Below are positions 37,806 through 48,770 of a stretch of DNA of 64,000 bases, in pieces (positions within the stretch are counted from its first letter, which is position 1; every line of letters starts with the position of its first letter). Origin of the DNA: Ruegeria marisrubri (lineage in GTDB: Bacteria > Pseudomonadota > Alphaproteobacteria > Rhodobacterales > Rhodobacteraceae); contig NZ_LQBQ01000001.1 in the NCBI RefSeq assembly GCF_001507595.1, positions 744,001 to 808,000 on the forward strand, given 5' to 3'. A program made the translations under genes and the position numbers. The notes under the pieces are model-generated. The model had not been told where the DNA came from and ran no database searches. It saw nothing but the letters and a program-made list of their open reading frames with translations.

Positions 37806-39215
37806 TTACTCCGCCGGTTCCGGTTCGTCTACGCGGGCAACCCGCGCGCCCGACTTGTTCGATGTCACGACGCCAAGGGATTTGAGCTTGCGGTGCAGCG
37901 CGCTGCGCTCCATGCCCACAAAGCTGGCCGTGCGGCTGATGTTTCCGCCAAAGCGGTTGATCTGCGTCAGCAGATATTCCCGCTCAAAGGCTTCGCGTGC
38001 TTCGCGCAGCGGCAGCGTCGCCAGAGCCCCCGAGAGAACCACCCGCCCTTCGTCCTCGGCCTTCACATCGTCATTGGGCAGTTCCCGCGCCTCGATGGGC
38101 CCGGAGCCATCACCGAGAATCAGCACCCGCTCGATCAGGTTCTTGAGCTGACGCACGTTGCCGGGCCAGACCATCGTCTGTATAAGCGCCACCGCCTCGT
38201 CAGTCAGTTCCCGGATGGGCAGCCCCTGGGTTTCGTTGCAGATCTCGATGAAGTGTTTCGCCAAAAGCGGGATATCCTCGCGGCGCTCTTCCAGAGAAGG
38301 AACCGCGATCGGGACAACGTTCAGTCGGTGATAAAGTTCTTCGCGAAAACGACCCTCCTGGATTTCGACCTCAAGATCCTTGTTGGTCGAAGAAATTACC
38401 CGCAGATCCACCCTGACCTTGTCGGTTCCCCCAACACGCTGAAACTGCTGATCCACCAGCACGCGCAGGATCTTGGACTGGGTGCCCGGAGGCATGTCGG
38501 CGACCTCGTCGAAATAGATCACGCCGCCATGCGCTTCTTCCAGAAGGCCGGATTCGACGCCGCGTTCAGAGGTTTCGCGGCCGAACAGCACTTCTTCCAT
38601 CCGCTCGGGCTCGACGCCCGCGCAGTTCACCGTCACGAAAGGACCATTGGCGCGGTTCGAATGTGCATGAATATAGCGTGCGGCAATCTCCTTGCCCGAC
38701 CCGGCTGGCCCGCGCAACATCACCCGGCTGTTCGACTTGGTTACCTTGTCCAACTGGCTTTGCATGGCGCGGAAAGCGGCCGATTTGCCGATCATGTCCG
38801 AGCTGCTGACCTCTCGCCGCTTGAGCGCGGCGTTCTCGCGGCGCAGGCGCGAGGTTTCCATCGCCCGCCGGATAACCACCATCAGCTGGTCGATGTTGAA
38901 AGGCTTTTCGATGAAGTCGTAGGCCCCCTGTTTGATTGCCGCTACGGCAATCTCGATATTGCCGTGCCCGGAAATGATCACCACGGGCACATCCGGATTG
39001 TCGCGCTTGACCGCCTTGAGGATGTCGATCCCGTCCATCCGGCTGTCCTTGAGCCAGATGTCGAGGATCAACAGCCCCGGTGGTTCCGAATTGATCGCGG
39101 CCATGCACTCATCCGAGTTGCCGGCCAGCCGGGTGGAATAACCTTCGTCCTCGAGAATATCGGACACCAGTTCGCGAATATCTCGCTCGTCATCTACGAT
39201 CAGAATATCACTCAT
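37806..39215 (-). CDS. ntrX: Response regulator NtrX
   Basis: A 469-residue response regulator paired with NtrY, controlling nitrogen, redox and envelope functions in alphaproteobacteria. The receiver domain has Asp52 as phosphoacceptor in LLILDIWLKD. The AAA+ domain has Walker A GPAGSGKE (169-176) and Walker B VIYFDEV. The GAFTGA loop that contacts sigma-54 is absent: EEVLFGRETSERGVESGLLE stands where LFGHEKGAFTGA is expected. A Fis-type helix-turn-helix ends the protein (INRFGGNISRTASFVGMERS). It overlaps ntrY by 4 bases. Confidence 0.95.
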   Translation of the reverse strand: MSDILIVDDERDIRELVSDILEDEGYSTRLAGNSDECMAAINSEPPGLLILDIWLKDSRMDGIDILKAVKRDNPDVPVVIISGHGNIEIAVAAIKQGAYDFIEKPFNIDQLMVVIRRAMETSRLRRENAALKRREVSSSDMIGKSAAFRAMQSQLDKVTKSNSRVMLRGPAGSGKEIAARYIHAHSNRANGPFVTVNCAGVEPERMEEVLFGRETSERGVESGLLEEAHGGVIYFDEVADMPPGTQSKILRVLVDQQFQRVGGTDKVRVDLRVISSTNKDLEVEIQEGRFREELYHRLNVVPIAVPSLEERREDIPLLAKHFIEICNETQGLPIRELTDEAVALIQTMVWPGNVRQLKNLIERVLILGDGSGPIEARELPNDDVKAEDEGRVVLSGALATLPLREAREAFEREYLLTQINRFGGNISRTASFVGMERSALHRKLKSLGVVTSNKSGARVARVDEPEPAE

Positions 39216-41497
39216 GATTGGCCTGCTTTCATTTTGTTCTTGATTGCCTGCGTTCGCGGCGCGCCTGACGGGCCGTTCTCGACCCTGGGAAGACGGATCA
39301 CGGCCATCGCGCCAAAATGGTCCTGCCCGTCGAATATCGGGGCATCCTCGAGCACGAGGCTACCGCCATGTTCTTCGATGATTTTCTTCACGATCGGCAG
39401 CCCCAGTCCGGTTCCCTCGTCCCGGGTGGTCACATAGGGCTCGAAAAGCCGCGCCCGGTCTTCGGGCAAGCCGACCCCGTTGTCGGCAATGGTAATTACG
39501 GTGCCTTCAGAGGCCGTTGTCAAAGTCACCTTGATCCGTGGCTCGAGGTTCTCCGGCGCGCCCTTTTTCTTGAGAGTTTCAATTGCCTCTCCGGCATTCT
39601 TGATGAGATTCGTCAGCGCCTGGTTGAGCATCGTCGAATCCACGTCGGCCAGAACCGGCTCGTCCGGAAGCTCCGCCTCGATCTTCACGTCCGGCTGACC
39701 GGCCTGCTGCAGAAGAACCGCCTCACGCACCAATTCGACCAGATTTTCCTGGTGCCGCTCCGGCTCGGGCATGCGGGCGAATTTCGAGAATTCGTCGACT
39801 ATGCGCCTCAGATCATTGGTCTGGCGCACGATGACATCTGTCATGCTCTCCAGGCTTTCGCGGTCTTGTTCATCCAGCTTGCGGGAAAACTTCCGCTTGA
39901 TCCGCTCGGCGCTCAACTGGATCGGGGTCAGCGGGTTCTTGATCTCGTGAGCGATCCTGCGGGCGACGTCCCCCCAAGCCGCCATGCGCTGGGCGCTGAC
40001 AAGATCGGTCACATCGTCAAAGGCCACCACATAGCCTTCCAGCCGGGCGTCCGCTCTCCTGCGTGTGGACATCCGAACCAGCAAATGCTCCAGCCGCCCC
40101 TTTCGGGTCACCTTGATCTCGCCCTGGACGGTTTCGACGGTGCCTTCCTTTAGACTTTCGAACAGGGGGAGGAATTCCGGCACCGCGATGCCAAGGGCAA
40201 GGTTCTGTTCACTGCCCGACCAATCCAGCAGACTTTCCGCTGAACGGTTGACGAAGGTCACCTTCCCGTCGGGATCAAGACCCACGACACCCGATGTCAC
40301 GGAACTCAGCACCGAGTCGAACATCCGGCGCCGCAACTCGATTTGCCGGGTGTTTTCCAGCAAAGCATTGCGCTGGGCCTTCAATTGCCGTGTCATCTGG
40401 TTGAAGTAGCGCCCCAGCATGGCGATCTCGTCATCACCCTTGTCCTCGACGACCTGAACGCTCAGATCTCCTCCGCCGACACGCTGAGCCGCTGTTGTCA
40501 GTCGCCCGACCGGTCGGGACAGCCTTTCGGCAAACCACATGCCCAGAGAAACGGCCGCAAGGATCAGGATTACCGCAAAACCAAGGTACAGAAGGCCGAA
40601 TTCGAACAGAACCCGGCCTCTTTCGCTTTCAAGCTGCTGATAAAACCGGACCGTTTCCTTGGTCTCGTCCAAAAGGTTGAAGATGTCGCCGTCCACCTCA
40701 CGGCTGACGTAGAGATAGCGGTCGAGATAGGCCTTGAGGGGCACGATGGCTCGAAACTCGTTGTTGTCCCAGTCCTTGATGATCAACAGCCCCTCATCCC
40801 GGGCCTGCGCGATCTGTTCGGGTGTCGGAGGTTCGAAATTGAACAGGTATGAGCGATCGCCGCGCGAACGGATCTCGCCGGTGCCGTCGATCACATAAGC
40901 CTCTCGCAGACCGCGCTGGATCTGCCCCTGCCCCTGAGCCAGAATCTCGCGCAATTCGGCGTCGGACACGTAAAAGTTGACTGCGCGGGCGTTATCTAGG
41001 AACCGTGCCAGAACCGTCGCATCTTGCGCCAGACCTTGACGATGTTCTGCCTCATACGCTTCGGCAGCGGACAGCGACGACCCCACGACCTGACGCACCC
41101 GGTCCGAGAACCAGCCCTCGAGGCCGATGTTTACCGTCAGACCGGCAAAGATGGCCACGGTCACGGTGGGCACCAGCGCCAACAGGGTGAAGACGCCGAT
41201 CAGACGCAGGTGCAGGCGGGAACCCGCCGACTTGGCGCGTCGTGCGGCGACAAGCCTGCCCAACTGACTGAGCACGAGCGCGGCCAGAACCAGCACATAG
41301 ACGAGGTCTGCCAAAAGTATGAGTCGCAGGCTCGGCGCTGTTGCGCCAAGGTCAAATGGTCCAATGACGAGATAGGTCGCAAGCGCCAGAACGGGGCCAA
41401 GAACAACCAACCCCAAGGTGCCGAAATTTCGGAACTTTCGGGAATTGCGCCACCGGCTTACCGATAGGATTGGCCCGTGCTGTGCCCGGCTTGCCAC
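39212..41497 (-). CDS. ntrY: Sensor histidine kinase NtrY
   Basis: A 761-residue membrane kinase, partner of NtrX. Membrane helices lie near residues 27-47, 57-80, 98-122 and 297-322, with a periplasmic sensor domain between the third and fourth. HAMP follows (about 322-375), then PAS (390-500), and the HisKA motif with His517 in [16 protein letters not shown]. The ATPase domain shows NLIKNAGEAIE and DNGVGLPEDRARLFEPYVTT. The apparent start is GTG at 41497, giving a soluble 20-residue lead before the first helix. The 99 bases to ntrC are non-coding and may carry a promoter. Confidence 0.94.
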   Translation of the reverse strand: MASRAQHGPILSVSRWRNSRKFRNFGTLGLVVLGPVLALATYLVIGPFDLGATAPSLRLILLADLVYVLVLAALVLSQLGRLVAARRAKSAGSRLHLRLIGVFTLLALVPTVTVAIFAGLTVNIGLEGWFSDRVRQVVGSSLSAAEAYEAEHRQGLAQDATVLARFLDNARAVNFYVSDAELREILAQGQGQIQRGLREAYVIDGTGEIRSRGDRSYLFNFEPPTPEQIAQARDEGLLIIKDWDNNEFRAIVPLKAYLDRYLYVSREVDGDIFNLLDETKETVRFYQQLESERGRVLFEFGLLYLGFAVILILAAVSLGMWFAERLSRPVGRLTTAAQRVGGGDLSVQVVEDKGDDEIAMLGRYFNQMTRQLKAQRNALLENTRQIELRRRMFDSVLSSVTSGVVGLDPDGKVTFVNRSAESLLDWSGSEQNLALGIAVPEFLPLFESLKEGTVETVQGEIKVTRKGRLEHLLVRMSTRRRADARLEGYVVAFDDVTDLVSAQRMAAWGDVARRIAHEIKNPLTPIQLSAERIKRKFSRKLDEQDRESLESMTDVIVRQTNDLRRIVDEFSKFARMPEPERHQENLVELVREAVLLQQAGQPDVKIEAELPDEPVLADVDSTMLNQALTNLIKNAGEAIETLKKKGAPENLEPRIKVTLTTASEGTVITIADNGVGLPEDRARLFEPYVTTRDEGTGLGLPIVKKIIEEHGGSLVLEDAPIFDGQDHFGAMAVIRLPRVENGPSGAPRTQAIKNKMKAGQS

Positions 41498-41596
41498 CTG
41501 CTGCCCTCATTCTGATGTGCCGCTCTCGCGGCTTACCGCCATATCTCGTGGTCCTTGCCGGGATGGCACCCGAATGCCACGATTTGTGTGGCGATA

Positions 41597-42964
41597 TTAC
41601 ATCAGTTTGCGGCGCCGTGTCACCTGAATATCGAGATCGGAAATTTTTTTGCGCAACGTGTTCCGGTTTATCCCGAGAAGATCGGCGCATTTCGCCTGGT
41701 TCCCGCCCGTTGCATCCAGTGCAATCTCGATCAACGGCGCCTCGACCTCGCGCAGGATGCGCTGATACAAGCCCGGCGGCGGCAGGATGTTTCCATGCAG
41801 GTCGAAATACCGCCGCAGGTGTCGCGCGACCGAGGCCGACAGCTTTTCCTTCTCGCCGCCGCCCAGAACAGGCTCGACTTCCGGTTGACTGCCCAGAACG
41901 GCCTCGACTTCGCCTCGCGTGATTTCGGGCGCGCGGCTGGTCAGGCCCAACCGGCGAACCGCGTTCTCAAGCTGTCGTACGTTGCCGGGCCAGGAATAGC
42001 GCCGGACGAGATCGAGCGCCTCGGGGCTCAGCCTGCGCCGCGTCGCGCCATCTCGTTCCTCGCGGGCAAGGAAGTGATCGACCAGCAAGGGGATGTCATC
42101 TACCCGCTCGCGCAGCGCCGGGACGTGGACCGTTGCACCGCCGAGCCGATAGTAGAGGTCTTGCCGAATTCGACCGCTGTCCATTGCCTCGGCCAGGTCG
42201 GTCTGGCTGGTGGCCATGAAACGCGGAACGTGATCTCCGGGTGCGTCCATCATCCGCACGATACGCGCCTGAATTTCCTCTTCGATATCAGCCACTTCGT
42301 CGATCAACAAAGTGCCGCCGCGCACCCGCGCCAAGACCCGCGCAGGCCCTTCCAGCTCGCGCAGATCAGCCCCCCTGACCGTGACGAAAGGCAGGGTTCG
42401 GCGGTCGGAAAAATCATGTATCGCACGCGCGATCAGCGACTTCCCCGTGCCACTTTCCCCGGAAATCAATACCGGCAGATCGGTGTTCATGACACGGGCC
42501 ACCAAACGATAGAGCGCCTGCATGACCGGTGTGCGACCGACCAGCGGCAATTCCTCGGGCCGCTCTTCGCCCGCCTCCTGTGGCGCCGAAGGTGCGCGGC
42601 GTTTCTGCTCCAATGCGCGGGCGGTTCGTTTCATCAGGTCCGGCAGGTCGAAGGGTTTGGGCAAGTAATCGTAAGCCTCGGCCTCGGCGGCCTGAATGGC
42701 CGTCATGATCGTGTTTTGCGCCGAAATCACGATCACAGGCAGGCCGGGCCGATCCTGCGCGATCTTCGGCAGCATCTCGAGCCCATTGCCATCCGGCATG
42801 ACCACGTCTGAAATCACCACATCCCCCTTGCCTTCGGCAACCCAGCGCATGAGCGTGGTCAATGACGATGTGGCGTGAACCTTGCACCCGGCGCGCGTCA
42901 GCGCCTGTGTCAGAACGGTGCGGATCGTGCGGTCGTCATCGGCGACCAGGACAGTGCCATCCAT
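41597..42964 (-). CDS. ntrC: Nitrogen regulator NtrC, lacking the sigma-54 loop
   Basis: A 455-residue response regulator. Receiver Asp53 lies in [13 protein letters not shown]. The AAA+ domain has GESGTGKS (169-176) and LLIDEV, and a Fis helix-turn-helix ends the protein ([18 protein letters not shown]). The GAFTGA loop is replaced by [19 protein letters not shown], about 199-217. Rhodobacter capsulatus NtrC also lacks GAFTGA and activates the housekeeping polymerase rather than sigma-54, so this protein is likely to do the same. The stop and start with ntrB overlap by one base. Confidence 0.95.
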   Translation of the reverse strand: MDGTVLVADDDRTIRTVLTQALTRAGCKVHATSSLTTLMRWVAEGKGDVVISDVVMPDGNGLEMLPKIAQDRPGLPVIVISAQNTIMTAIQAAEAEAYDYLPKPFDLPDLMKRTARALEQKRRAPSAPQEAGEERPEELPLVGRTPVMQALYRLVARVMNTDLPVLISGESGTGKSLIARAIHDFSDRRTLPFVTVRGADLRELEGPARVLARVRGGTLLIDEVADIEEEIQARIVRMMDAPGDHVPRFMATSQTDLAEAMDSGRIRQDLYYRLGGATVHVPALRERVDDIPLLVDHFLAREERDGATRRRLSPEALDLVRRYSWPGNVRQLENAVRRLGLTSRAPEITRGEVEAVLGSQPEVEPVLGGGEKEKLSASVARHLRRYFDLHGNILPPPGLYQRILREVEAPLIEIALDATGGNQAKCADLLGINRNTLRKKISDLDIQVTRRRKLM

Positions 42965-44042
42965 CAGAGGCTCTCCTCTTCCAAGGTTTCCCGCGGCGCA
43001 CGCGGAAGCGACAGCCGGAACACGGTGCGACCCGGAACCGAGTCCACCGCAATCCAGCCGTCATGGTCGGAAATGATCTTGCTGACCAGGGCAAGGCCCA
43101 GGCCGGTTCCGTTTTCACGCCCCGAGACGAACGGGTCGAAAATGTCGTCCCGGATGTTCTCGGGCAATCCGGGGCCATCGTCGATGATCTCGATCTGCAA
43201 GGGCAGTGAGTGCCCCGAGCCATCGCTGCGGCGCAGGCGGAAGGAATGTTCGAAATACGTGCGCAGACGGATCGTGCCGCCCTTGCCCCCGGCCGCTTCG
43301 GCCGCGTTCCTGAGCAGGTTCAGGATCACCTGCAACAACTGATCCGGGTCGCCATAGGCCAAGGGCAGCGAGGGGTCGTAATCCTCGATGATCGTCATGT
43401 CGGCGCCAAAGCCCAGCAGGGCGGATCGTCGCGCGCGGTCCAAGACGTCGTGGATATTGACCGGCTTGAGGTCGGGGCGAGAGAGGTTTCCGAACTGCTC
43501 GACCTGCTCCAGAAGCTTCACGATCCGGCGACTTTCCTCGACGATCAAATCCGTCAATTCAAGGTCTTGCGGGCTGATGTTCATGCTCAGAAGTTGTGCC
43601 GCGCCAGTGATCCCCGCCAGAGGATTCTTGATCTCGTGCGCGAGCATTTCCGCCATGCCGATCGCCGATTGTGCGGCGGATTTGACGGTATGGCTCTGCG
43701 TCATCCGCCCCGCCAGCTCGCGCGGAGAGATCGTCATGATCATCGCCCCCGGCTGTCCGATCAAAGGCGCGATCTGCATCGCGCATTGCAGTGGCGGGCG
43801 GCTGCCCGATCCCACGTCCACATCATTGACGAACAGGGGAGTGCCCTGTTTGCGCGCCCTCTGGAACGCCTCCTCCAGCGGAGCATCCACGGCGATCTGG
43901 TCCCAGACCGGATGACCAAGAACCGACTTGCGCGAGGCGTTCAGAAATCCCTCTCCGGCCGAGTTCACATCCGCGATCCTGTCCTCGGGGTCGATGATGA
44001 AGGCGGGAACCGGCAGCGAGGCCCAGATATCCTGATCAGTGG

Positions 44043-44046
<4 letters not shown>
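42964..44046 (-). CDS. ntrB: Nitrogen sensor histidine kinase NtrB
   Basis: A 360-residue soluble kinase that phosphorylates NtrC when nitrogen is short and PII (GlnB) is uridylylated. An N-terminal PAS domain (about 10-105) is followed by the dimerisation helix with His137 in [20 protein letters not shown], and a HATPase with [30 protein letters not shown] and [12 protein letters not shown]. It has no membrane segment. It overlaps dusB and ntrC, so the three are probably an operon (dusB-ntrB-ntrC), as in many alphaproteobacteria. Confidence 0.96.
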
Positions 44047-45026
<980 letters not shown>

Positions 45027-45210
45027 TTTGCCTAATCCTTGTGCAGTCAGGAGTTTGATAACGAAATTGCAGCATATGAACAACAAAACACGGGCATTCA
45101 AGCCCGCCAAAACGGCATTTGCCTATTTTTTATGCACAACTTCCGTTGCGATTGCCTCTGCTCGCGCCGCCCCATAAACAGGACCGAAAGCAACAGAGGC
45201 CGAAACCTTC

Positions 45211-46344
45211 ATGACAACAGCCGCCATCATCGTCGCAGCAGGACGTGGCCAACGCGCAGGAGGCGACGTGCCAAAGCAATGGCGCCCCTTGGCGGGGCGC
45301 AGGGTGGCCGACTGGACGTTGGAACGGTTCCGGGCAGCAGGGCTTGACCACATCGTTCTGGTTCTCTCGGCAGAGGATAGCGACGCGTGGGCGGAATTTT
45401 CCGGTTCGGACCTGATTTTGGCGACCGGCGGCGCGGATCGCGCCGGATCGGTGCGCAACGGGTTGCAAGCGCTCGCCGGGCGCGGCGTCGACAAGGTTCT
45501 GATCCATGACGTGGCCCGGCCCTGCGTGTCACAGCAGGTCATTTCCGACGTTCTGGCCGCGTTGGAAGAGCACACCGCGGCGGCGCCGGGGCTCGCCGTG
45601 ACCGACGCTTTGTGGACCGGCGACGGAGCAAAGGTGACCGGGACACAGGACCGGGCAGGCCTCTATGCCGCGCAGACGCCGCAAGGGTTTCACTACGACG
45701 CCATCATGGCTGCCCATGCGGCCCATCCGGGTGGCGCCGCTGATGACGTCGAGGTGGCGCGCGCGGCCGGCATCGATGTTGCCATCGTTCCCGGCGACGC
45801 GGACAACATCAAGATAACCCGACCCGAGGACTTCGCCCGGGCGGAACGGATTTTGGGAGCTTCAATGGATATCAGGCTTGGCAACGGCTATGACGTGCAT
45901 CGTTTCGGACCTGGGGATCACGTGATCCTGTGCGGAGTGAAAGTTCCCCATGATCGGGGGCTGCAAGGCCATTCGGATGCAGACGTAGGGATGCACGCGG
46001 TAACGGATGCGATCTATGGAGCCTTGGCCCGGGGTGACATCGGCCAGCACTTCCCGCCATCGGACCCGCAGTGGAAGGGCGCGGCCAGCGAGATTTTCCT
46101 GCGCCACGCGGTCGAACTGGCGGCAAGCCTCGGCTATGCCATCTCGAATGTCGATTGCACGCTAGTCTGCGAGCAGCCCAAGGTCGGCCCTCATGCCGCT
46201 GAGATGCGCGCAGAGATGGCACGGATCATGGGCCTGCGACCGGATCAGGTGTCCGTCAAGGCCACGACGTCGGAACGTCTCGGCTTCACCGGGCGCGGCG
46301 AGGGCATTGCCTCGATCGCTACGGCCTGTCTGGTGCGGCAATGA
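45211..46344 (+). CDS. ispDF: Bifunctional IspD/IspF isoprenoid enzyme
   Basis: A 377-residue fusion of MEP cytidylyltransferase (IspD, about 1-215) and MECDP synthase (IspF, from Met219). IspD signatures are [16 protein letters not shown] and [12 protein letters not shown]. IspF signatures are GNGYDVHRF with the metal ligands Asp228 and His230, and [18 protein letters not shown]. The two catalyse non-consecutive steps of the MEP pathway to isopentenyl diphosphate. The fusion is typical of alphaproteobacteria. It overlaps pgpA by 4 bases and is divergent from dusB with 184 bases between. Confidence 0.97.
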   Translation: MTTAAIIVAAGRGQRAGGDVPKQWRPLAGRRVADWTLERFRAAGLDHIVLVLSAEDSDAWAEFSGSDLILATGGADRAGSVRNGLQALAGRGVDKVLIHDVARPCVSQQVISDVLAALEEHTAAAPGLAVTDALWTGDGAKVTGTQDRAGLYAAQTPQGFHYDAIMAAHAAHPGGAADDVEVARAAGIDVAIVPGDADNIKITRPEDFARAERILGASMDIRLGNGYDVHRFGPGDHVILCGVKVPHDRGLQGHSDADVGMHAVTDAIYGALARGDIGQHFPPSDPQWKGAASEIFLRHAVELAASLGYAISNVDCTLVCEQPKVGPHAAEMRAEMARIMGLRPDQVSVKATTSERLGFTGRGEGIASIATACLVRQ

Positions 46345-46838
46345 AACTGGCACAGATCATAGGCACCGTCGGTGGGGTCGGCTATCTGCGCCCTGCCCCC
46401 GGCACTTGGGGATCGCTCTCGGCGCTGCCGATGGTATGGGTCTTGCACTCGCTGGGCGGTTTTCCACTTGTGGTGCTGGCAACGCTGGCGGCATTTCTGG
46501 GTGGGCTCTGGGCCACTGGTGTAATGACCGCAGGGCAAGCGGATCACGACCCCTCGGAGATCGTCATCGACGAGGTGGCTGGCCAGTTCATCGCGCTCTG
46601 GGCAATTTCATACCCGGCCTGGGCGCACGGGATCGAGATCACGAAACTCTGGCCGGGCTGGATCGCGGGCTTTGTGCTGTTCCGCCTGTTCGACATTGCC
46701 AAGCCGGGGCCCGTCGGCTGGGCCGACCGACGCGGCGGGCCGCTGGGTGTGATGCTGGACGACGTGATCGCCGGTGTCTTTGCCGCGATCGGCGTGGCGG
46801 CACTGGCGGCGCTCACACATGGGGTTCTGGGACTATGA
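46341..46838 (+). CDS. pgpA: Phosphatidylglycerophosphatase A
   Basis: A 165-residue membrane phosphatase that removes the phosphate from phosphatidylglycerol phosphate to make phosphatidylglycerol. PgpA features are [16 protein letters not shown] near the start, [17 protein letters not shown] with acidic residues, [20 protein letters not shown] and [17 protein letters not shown]. Length is typical. It is coupled to both ispDF and pncC by 4-base overlaps. Confidence 0.94.
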   Translation: MKLAQIIGTVGGVGYLRPAPGTWGSLSALPMVWVLHSLGGFPLVVLATLAAFLGGLWATGVMTAGQADHDPSEIVIDEVAGQFIALWAISYPAWAHGIEITKLWPGWIAGFVLFRLFDIAKPGPVGWADRRGGPLGVMLDDVIAGVFAAIGVAALAALTHGVLGL

Positions 46839-47317
46839 CAGTTGCCGAAATACTCGATAGGGCACGGTCGCTCGGGGTGAAATTCGCCACGGCCGAAAGT
46901 TGCACCGGCGGCATGGTGGCGGCTGCCCTGACGGACATTCCCGGCAGTTCCGACGTGGTCGAGCGGGGCTTTGTCACCTACAGCAACGAGGCCAAGCAGG
47001 AAATGCTGGGGGTGCATGCCGAAATCCTCGCCAAATATGGCGCAGTCTCCGAGAATGTAGCTCGGGAAATGGCCGATGGCGCTCTCAGGTTTTCGCATGC
47101 GCAGTTGGCCGTTTCGATCACCGGCATCGCCGGCCCCGGCGGATCCGAATTCAAGCCCGAAGGGCGAGTTTGTTTCGGCCTTGCAGGCAAAGGCCTGGAG
47201 ACATTCACCGAAACCATCGACTTCGGTGCACTGGGCCGTGACCGGGTGCGCCTTGCCGCGCGCGATCATGCCCTGACCCTGTTTGAACGCGGCCTTTCCC
47301 AAATTGCTGAAAAATAG
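46835..47317 (+). CDS. pncC: Nicotinamide-nucleotide amidase (CinA C-terminal domain family)
   Basis: A 160-residue stand-alone CinA-C protein that hydrolyses nicotinamide mononucleotide to nicotinate mononucleotide, recycling NAD breakdown products. Hallmarks are TAESCTGGMVAAALTDIPGSS (catalytic Ser in AESCTGG), the segment FVTYSNEAKQEMLGV and ITGIAGPGGS. The N-terminal MoCF-like domain of full CinA is absent. It overlaps pgpA by 4 bases, giving a run ispDF-pgpA-pncC. Confidence 0.92.
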   Translation: MTVAEILDRARSLGVKFATAESCTGGMVAAALTDIPGSSDVVERGFVTYSNEAKQEMLGVHAEILAKYGAVSENVAREMADGALRFSHAQLAVSITGIAGPGGSEFKPEGRVCFGLAGKGLETFTETIDFGALGRDRVRLAARDHALTLFERGLSQIAEK

Positions 47318-47458
47318 GGCGGCCGCACAGAATTACCGCGCAAAAACGCGCCAATCCCAGGAAAGACAGCAAAACGGGCAGTTCCGAACCCCCTCGCCCC
47401 TTTTTTCCTCGTCTCCACTTGGGTTCAAGGCTCTCCACACCACTCACTCGATGCCGAA

Positions 47459-47475
47459 TTGACCAATCTGGTCAA
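47459..47475. promoter_or_regulatory. Perfect palindrome upstream of the ammonium transporter gene
   Basis: TTGACCA and TGGTCAA form a perfect 7-bp dyad around ATC, 37 bases before the amtB ATG. This position suits an operator at or near the promoter. It resembles neither a canonical FNR box nor the NtrC consensus exactly; the regulator is unknown. Confidence 0.5.
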
Positions 47476-47511
47476 AATTCCGGCACAAGCGTAGCGAAAG
47501 GAGAGCGGCCC

Positions 47512-48693
47512 ATGAACGGAGCCGATACAGCCTGGATCATCGTCGCAACGGCGCTGGTCCTGTTCATGACACTGCCGGGTCTTGCCCTGTTCTATGGCGG
47601 GCTTGTCCGCGCGCGAAACGTGCTGAGCGTGTTCATGCACTGCTTTGCCATCGCCTGTCTGATGAGCATTCTCTGGCTCGTCGCCGGCTATTCCATCGCT
47701 TTTGGCAGCGGCACCACGGGGCTCTGGGGTGGATTGGACAAGGCATTCCTGATCGGGATTACGCCCGACAGCCTGTCCGGCACCCTGCCCGAGGTTCTTT
47801 TCTTCGCCTTCCAGATGACTTTTGCCATCATCACTCCGGCTCTGATCGTGGGCGCTTATGTCGAACGTGTGGGCTTTGGTTTCGTGCTGACCTTTTCCGG
47901 CCTCTGGATGCTGCTGTGCTATGCGCCGGTGGTACACTGGATCTGGGGCGGAGGCATGCTGACCGATGGCGGCGTACTGGGAGAAACCGGCGTCAAGGAC
48001 TTTGCCGGCGGGATCGTGGTTCACGAAACCGCCGGTCTTGCGGCGCTGATCGTCGCCGTCTTTCTGGGCCCCCGCCGCAACCGCACGACGCCGCCACACA
48101 ACCCCGGCTTCGTCATGATCGGCGCCGCGATGCTGTGGGTCGGCTGGTTCGGCTTCAACGGTGGCTCGCAACTGGCTGCGGACGGCGGTGCCGCGATGGC
48201 GCTGACGGTCACCCATATCTCGGCCGCCACCGCTTCGCTGACCTGGGCCCTGTGGGAAAAGATCAAGTATGGCACGGCATCGCTGGTCGGTCTGGTCACC
48301 GGCACCATCGCCGGCCTGGCCTCGATCACCCCGGCGTCAGGTTTCGTCGATCCGGTGCAGGCGCTCATCATCGGCGCGGTGGCCGGCATCCTGTGCCAGG
48401 AAGCGGTCAACGTGGTGCGCAACATGCTCAAGATCGACGACACACTGGACGTGTTCGCGGTGCATGGCGTGGGCGGCATTTTTGGCACCCTGATGATCGC
48501 CGTATTCGGCCTTGGCAGTTGGACCGCACAGCTTGGCGGCCTGGTAATCGTGGGTGTCTTTACGTCAGTTGTCACGATTGTGCTGGTCAAGGTGGTTGCA
48601 CTTGTCACCCCGCTTCGCGTAGATGCCGAAACCGAGACAAACGGGCTCGACCTTTCGGTTCACGGAGAGCGGGCCTATGACATGAGCAGCTGA
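47512..48693 (+). CDS. amtB: Amt-family ammonium transporter
   Basis: A 393-residue channel with about 11 helices that conducts ammonia/ammonium into the cell. The start MNGADTAWIIVATALVLFMTLPGLALFYGGL is the family signature, NVLSVFMHC follows, and the twin histidines are His171 (VVHETAG) and His318 (VFAVHGVGG). The usual VVHINAA around the first pore histidine is VVHETAG here. There is no signal peptide and no PII gene glnK adjacent; the C-terminus (GLDLSVHGERAYD) keeps the PII-contact end of AmtB. AAAGGAGAG precedes the ATG at 47512. Confidence 0.93.
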   Translation: MNGADTAWIIVATALVLFMTLPGLALFYGGLVRARNVLSVFMHCFAIACLMSILWLVAGYSIAFGSGTTGLWGGLDKAFLIGITPDSLSGTLPEVLFFAFQMTFAIITPALIVGAYVERVGFGFVLTFSGLWMLLCYAPVVHWIWGGGMLTDGGVLGETGVKDFAGGIVVHETAGLAALIVAVFLGPRRNRTTPPHNPGFVMIGAAMLWVGWFGFNGGSQLAADGGAAMALTVTHISAATASLTWALWEKIKYGTASLVGLVTGTIAGLASITPASGFVDPVQALIIGAVAGILCQEAVNVVRNMLKIDDTLDVFAVHGVGGIFGTLMIAVFGLGSWTAQLGGLVIVGVFTSVVTIVLVKVVALVTPLRVDAETETNGLDLSVHGERAYDMSS

Positions 48694-48725
48694 GCCCACC
48701 TCTTCTGCTCTGCGCCCGCAAGGGC

Positions 48726-48755
48726 AAAAAGCGGGTCTATTTCGGCCCGCTTTTT
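48726..48755. terminator. Bidirectional rho-independent terminator
   Basis: A 10-bp stem, AAAAAGCGGG (48726-48735) and CCCGCTTTTT (48746-48755), lies between the amtB stop and the convergent MmgE/PrpD gene. The A-run and T-run make it functional in both directions. Confidence 0.88.
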
Positions 48756-48770
48756 CTTTTGGAAAACGGT

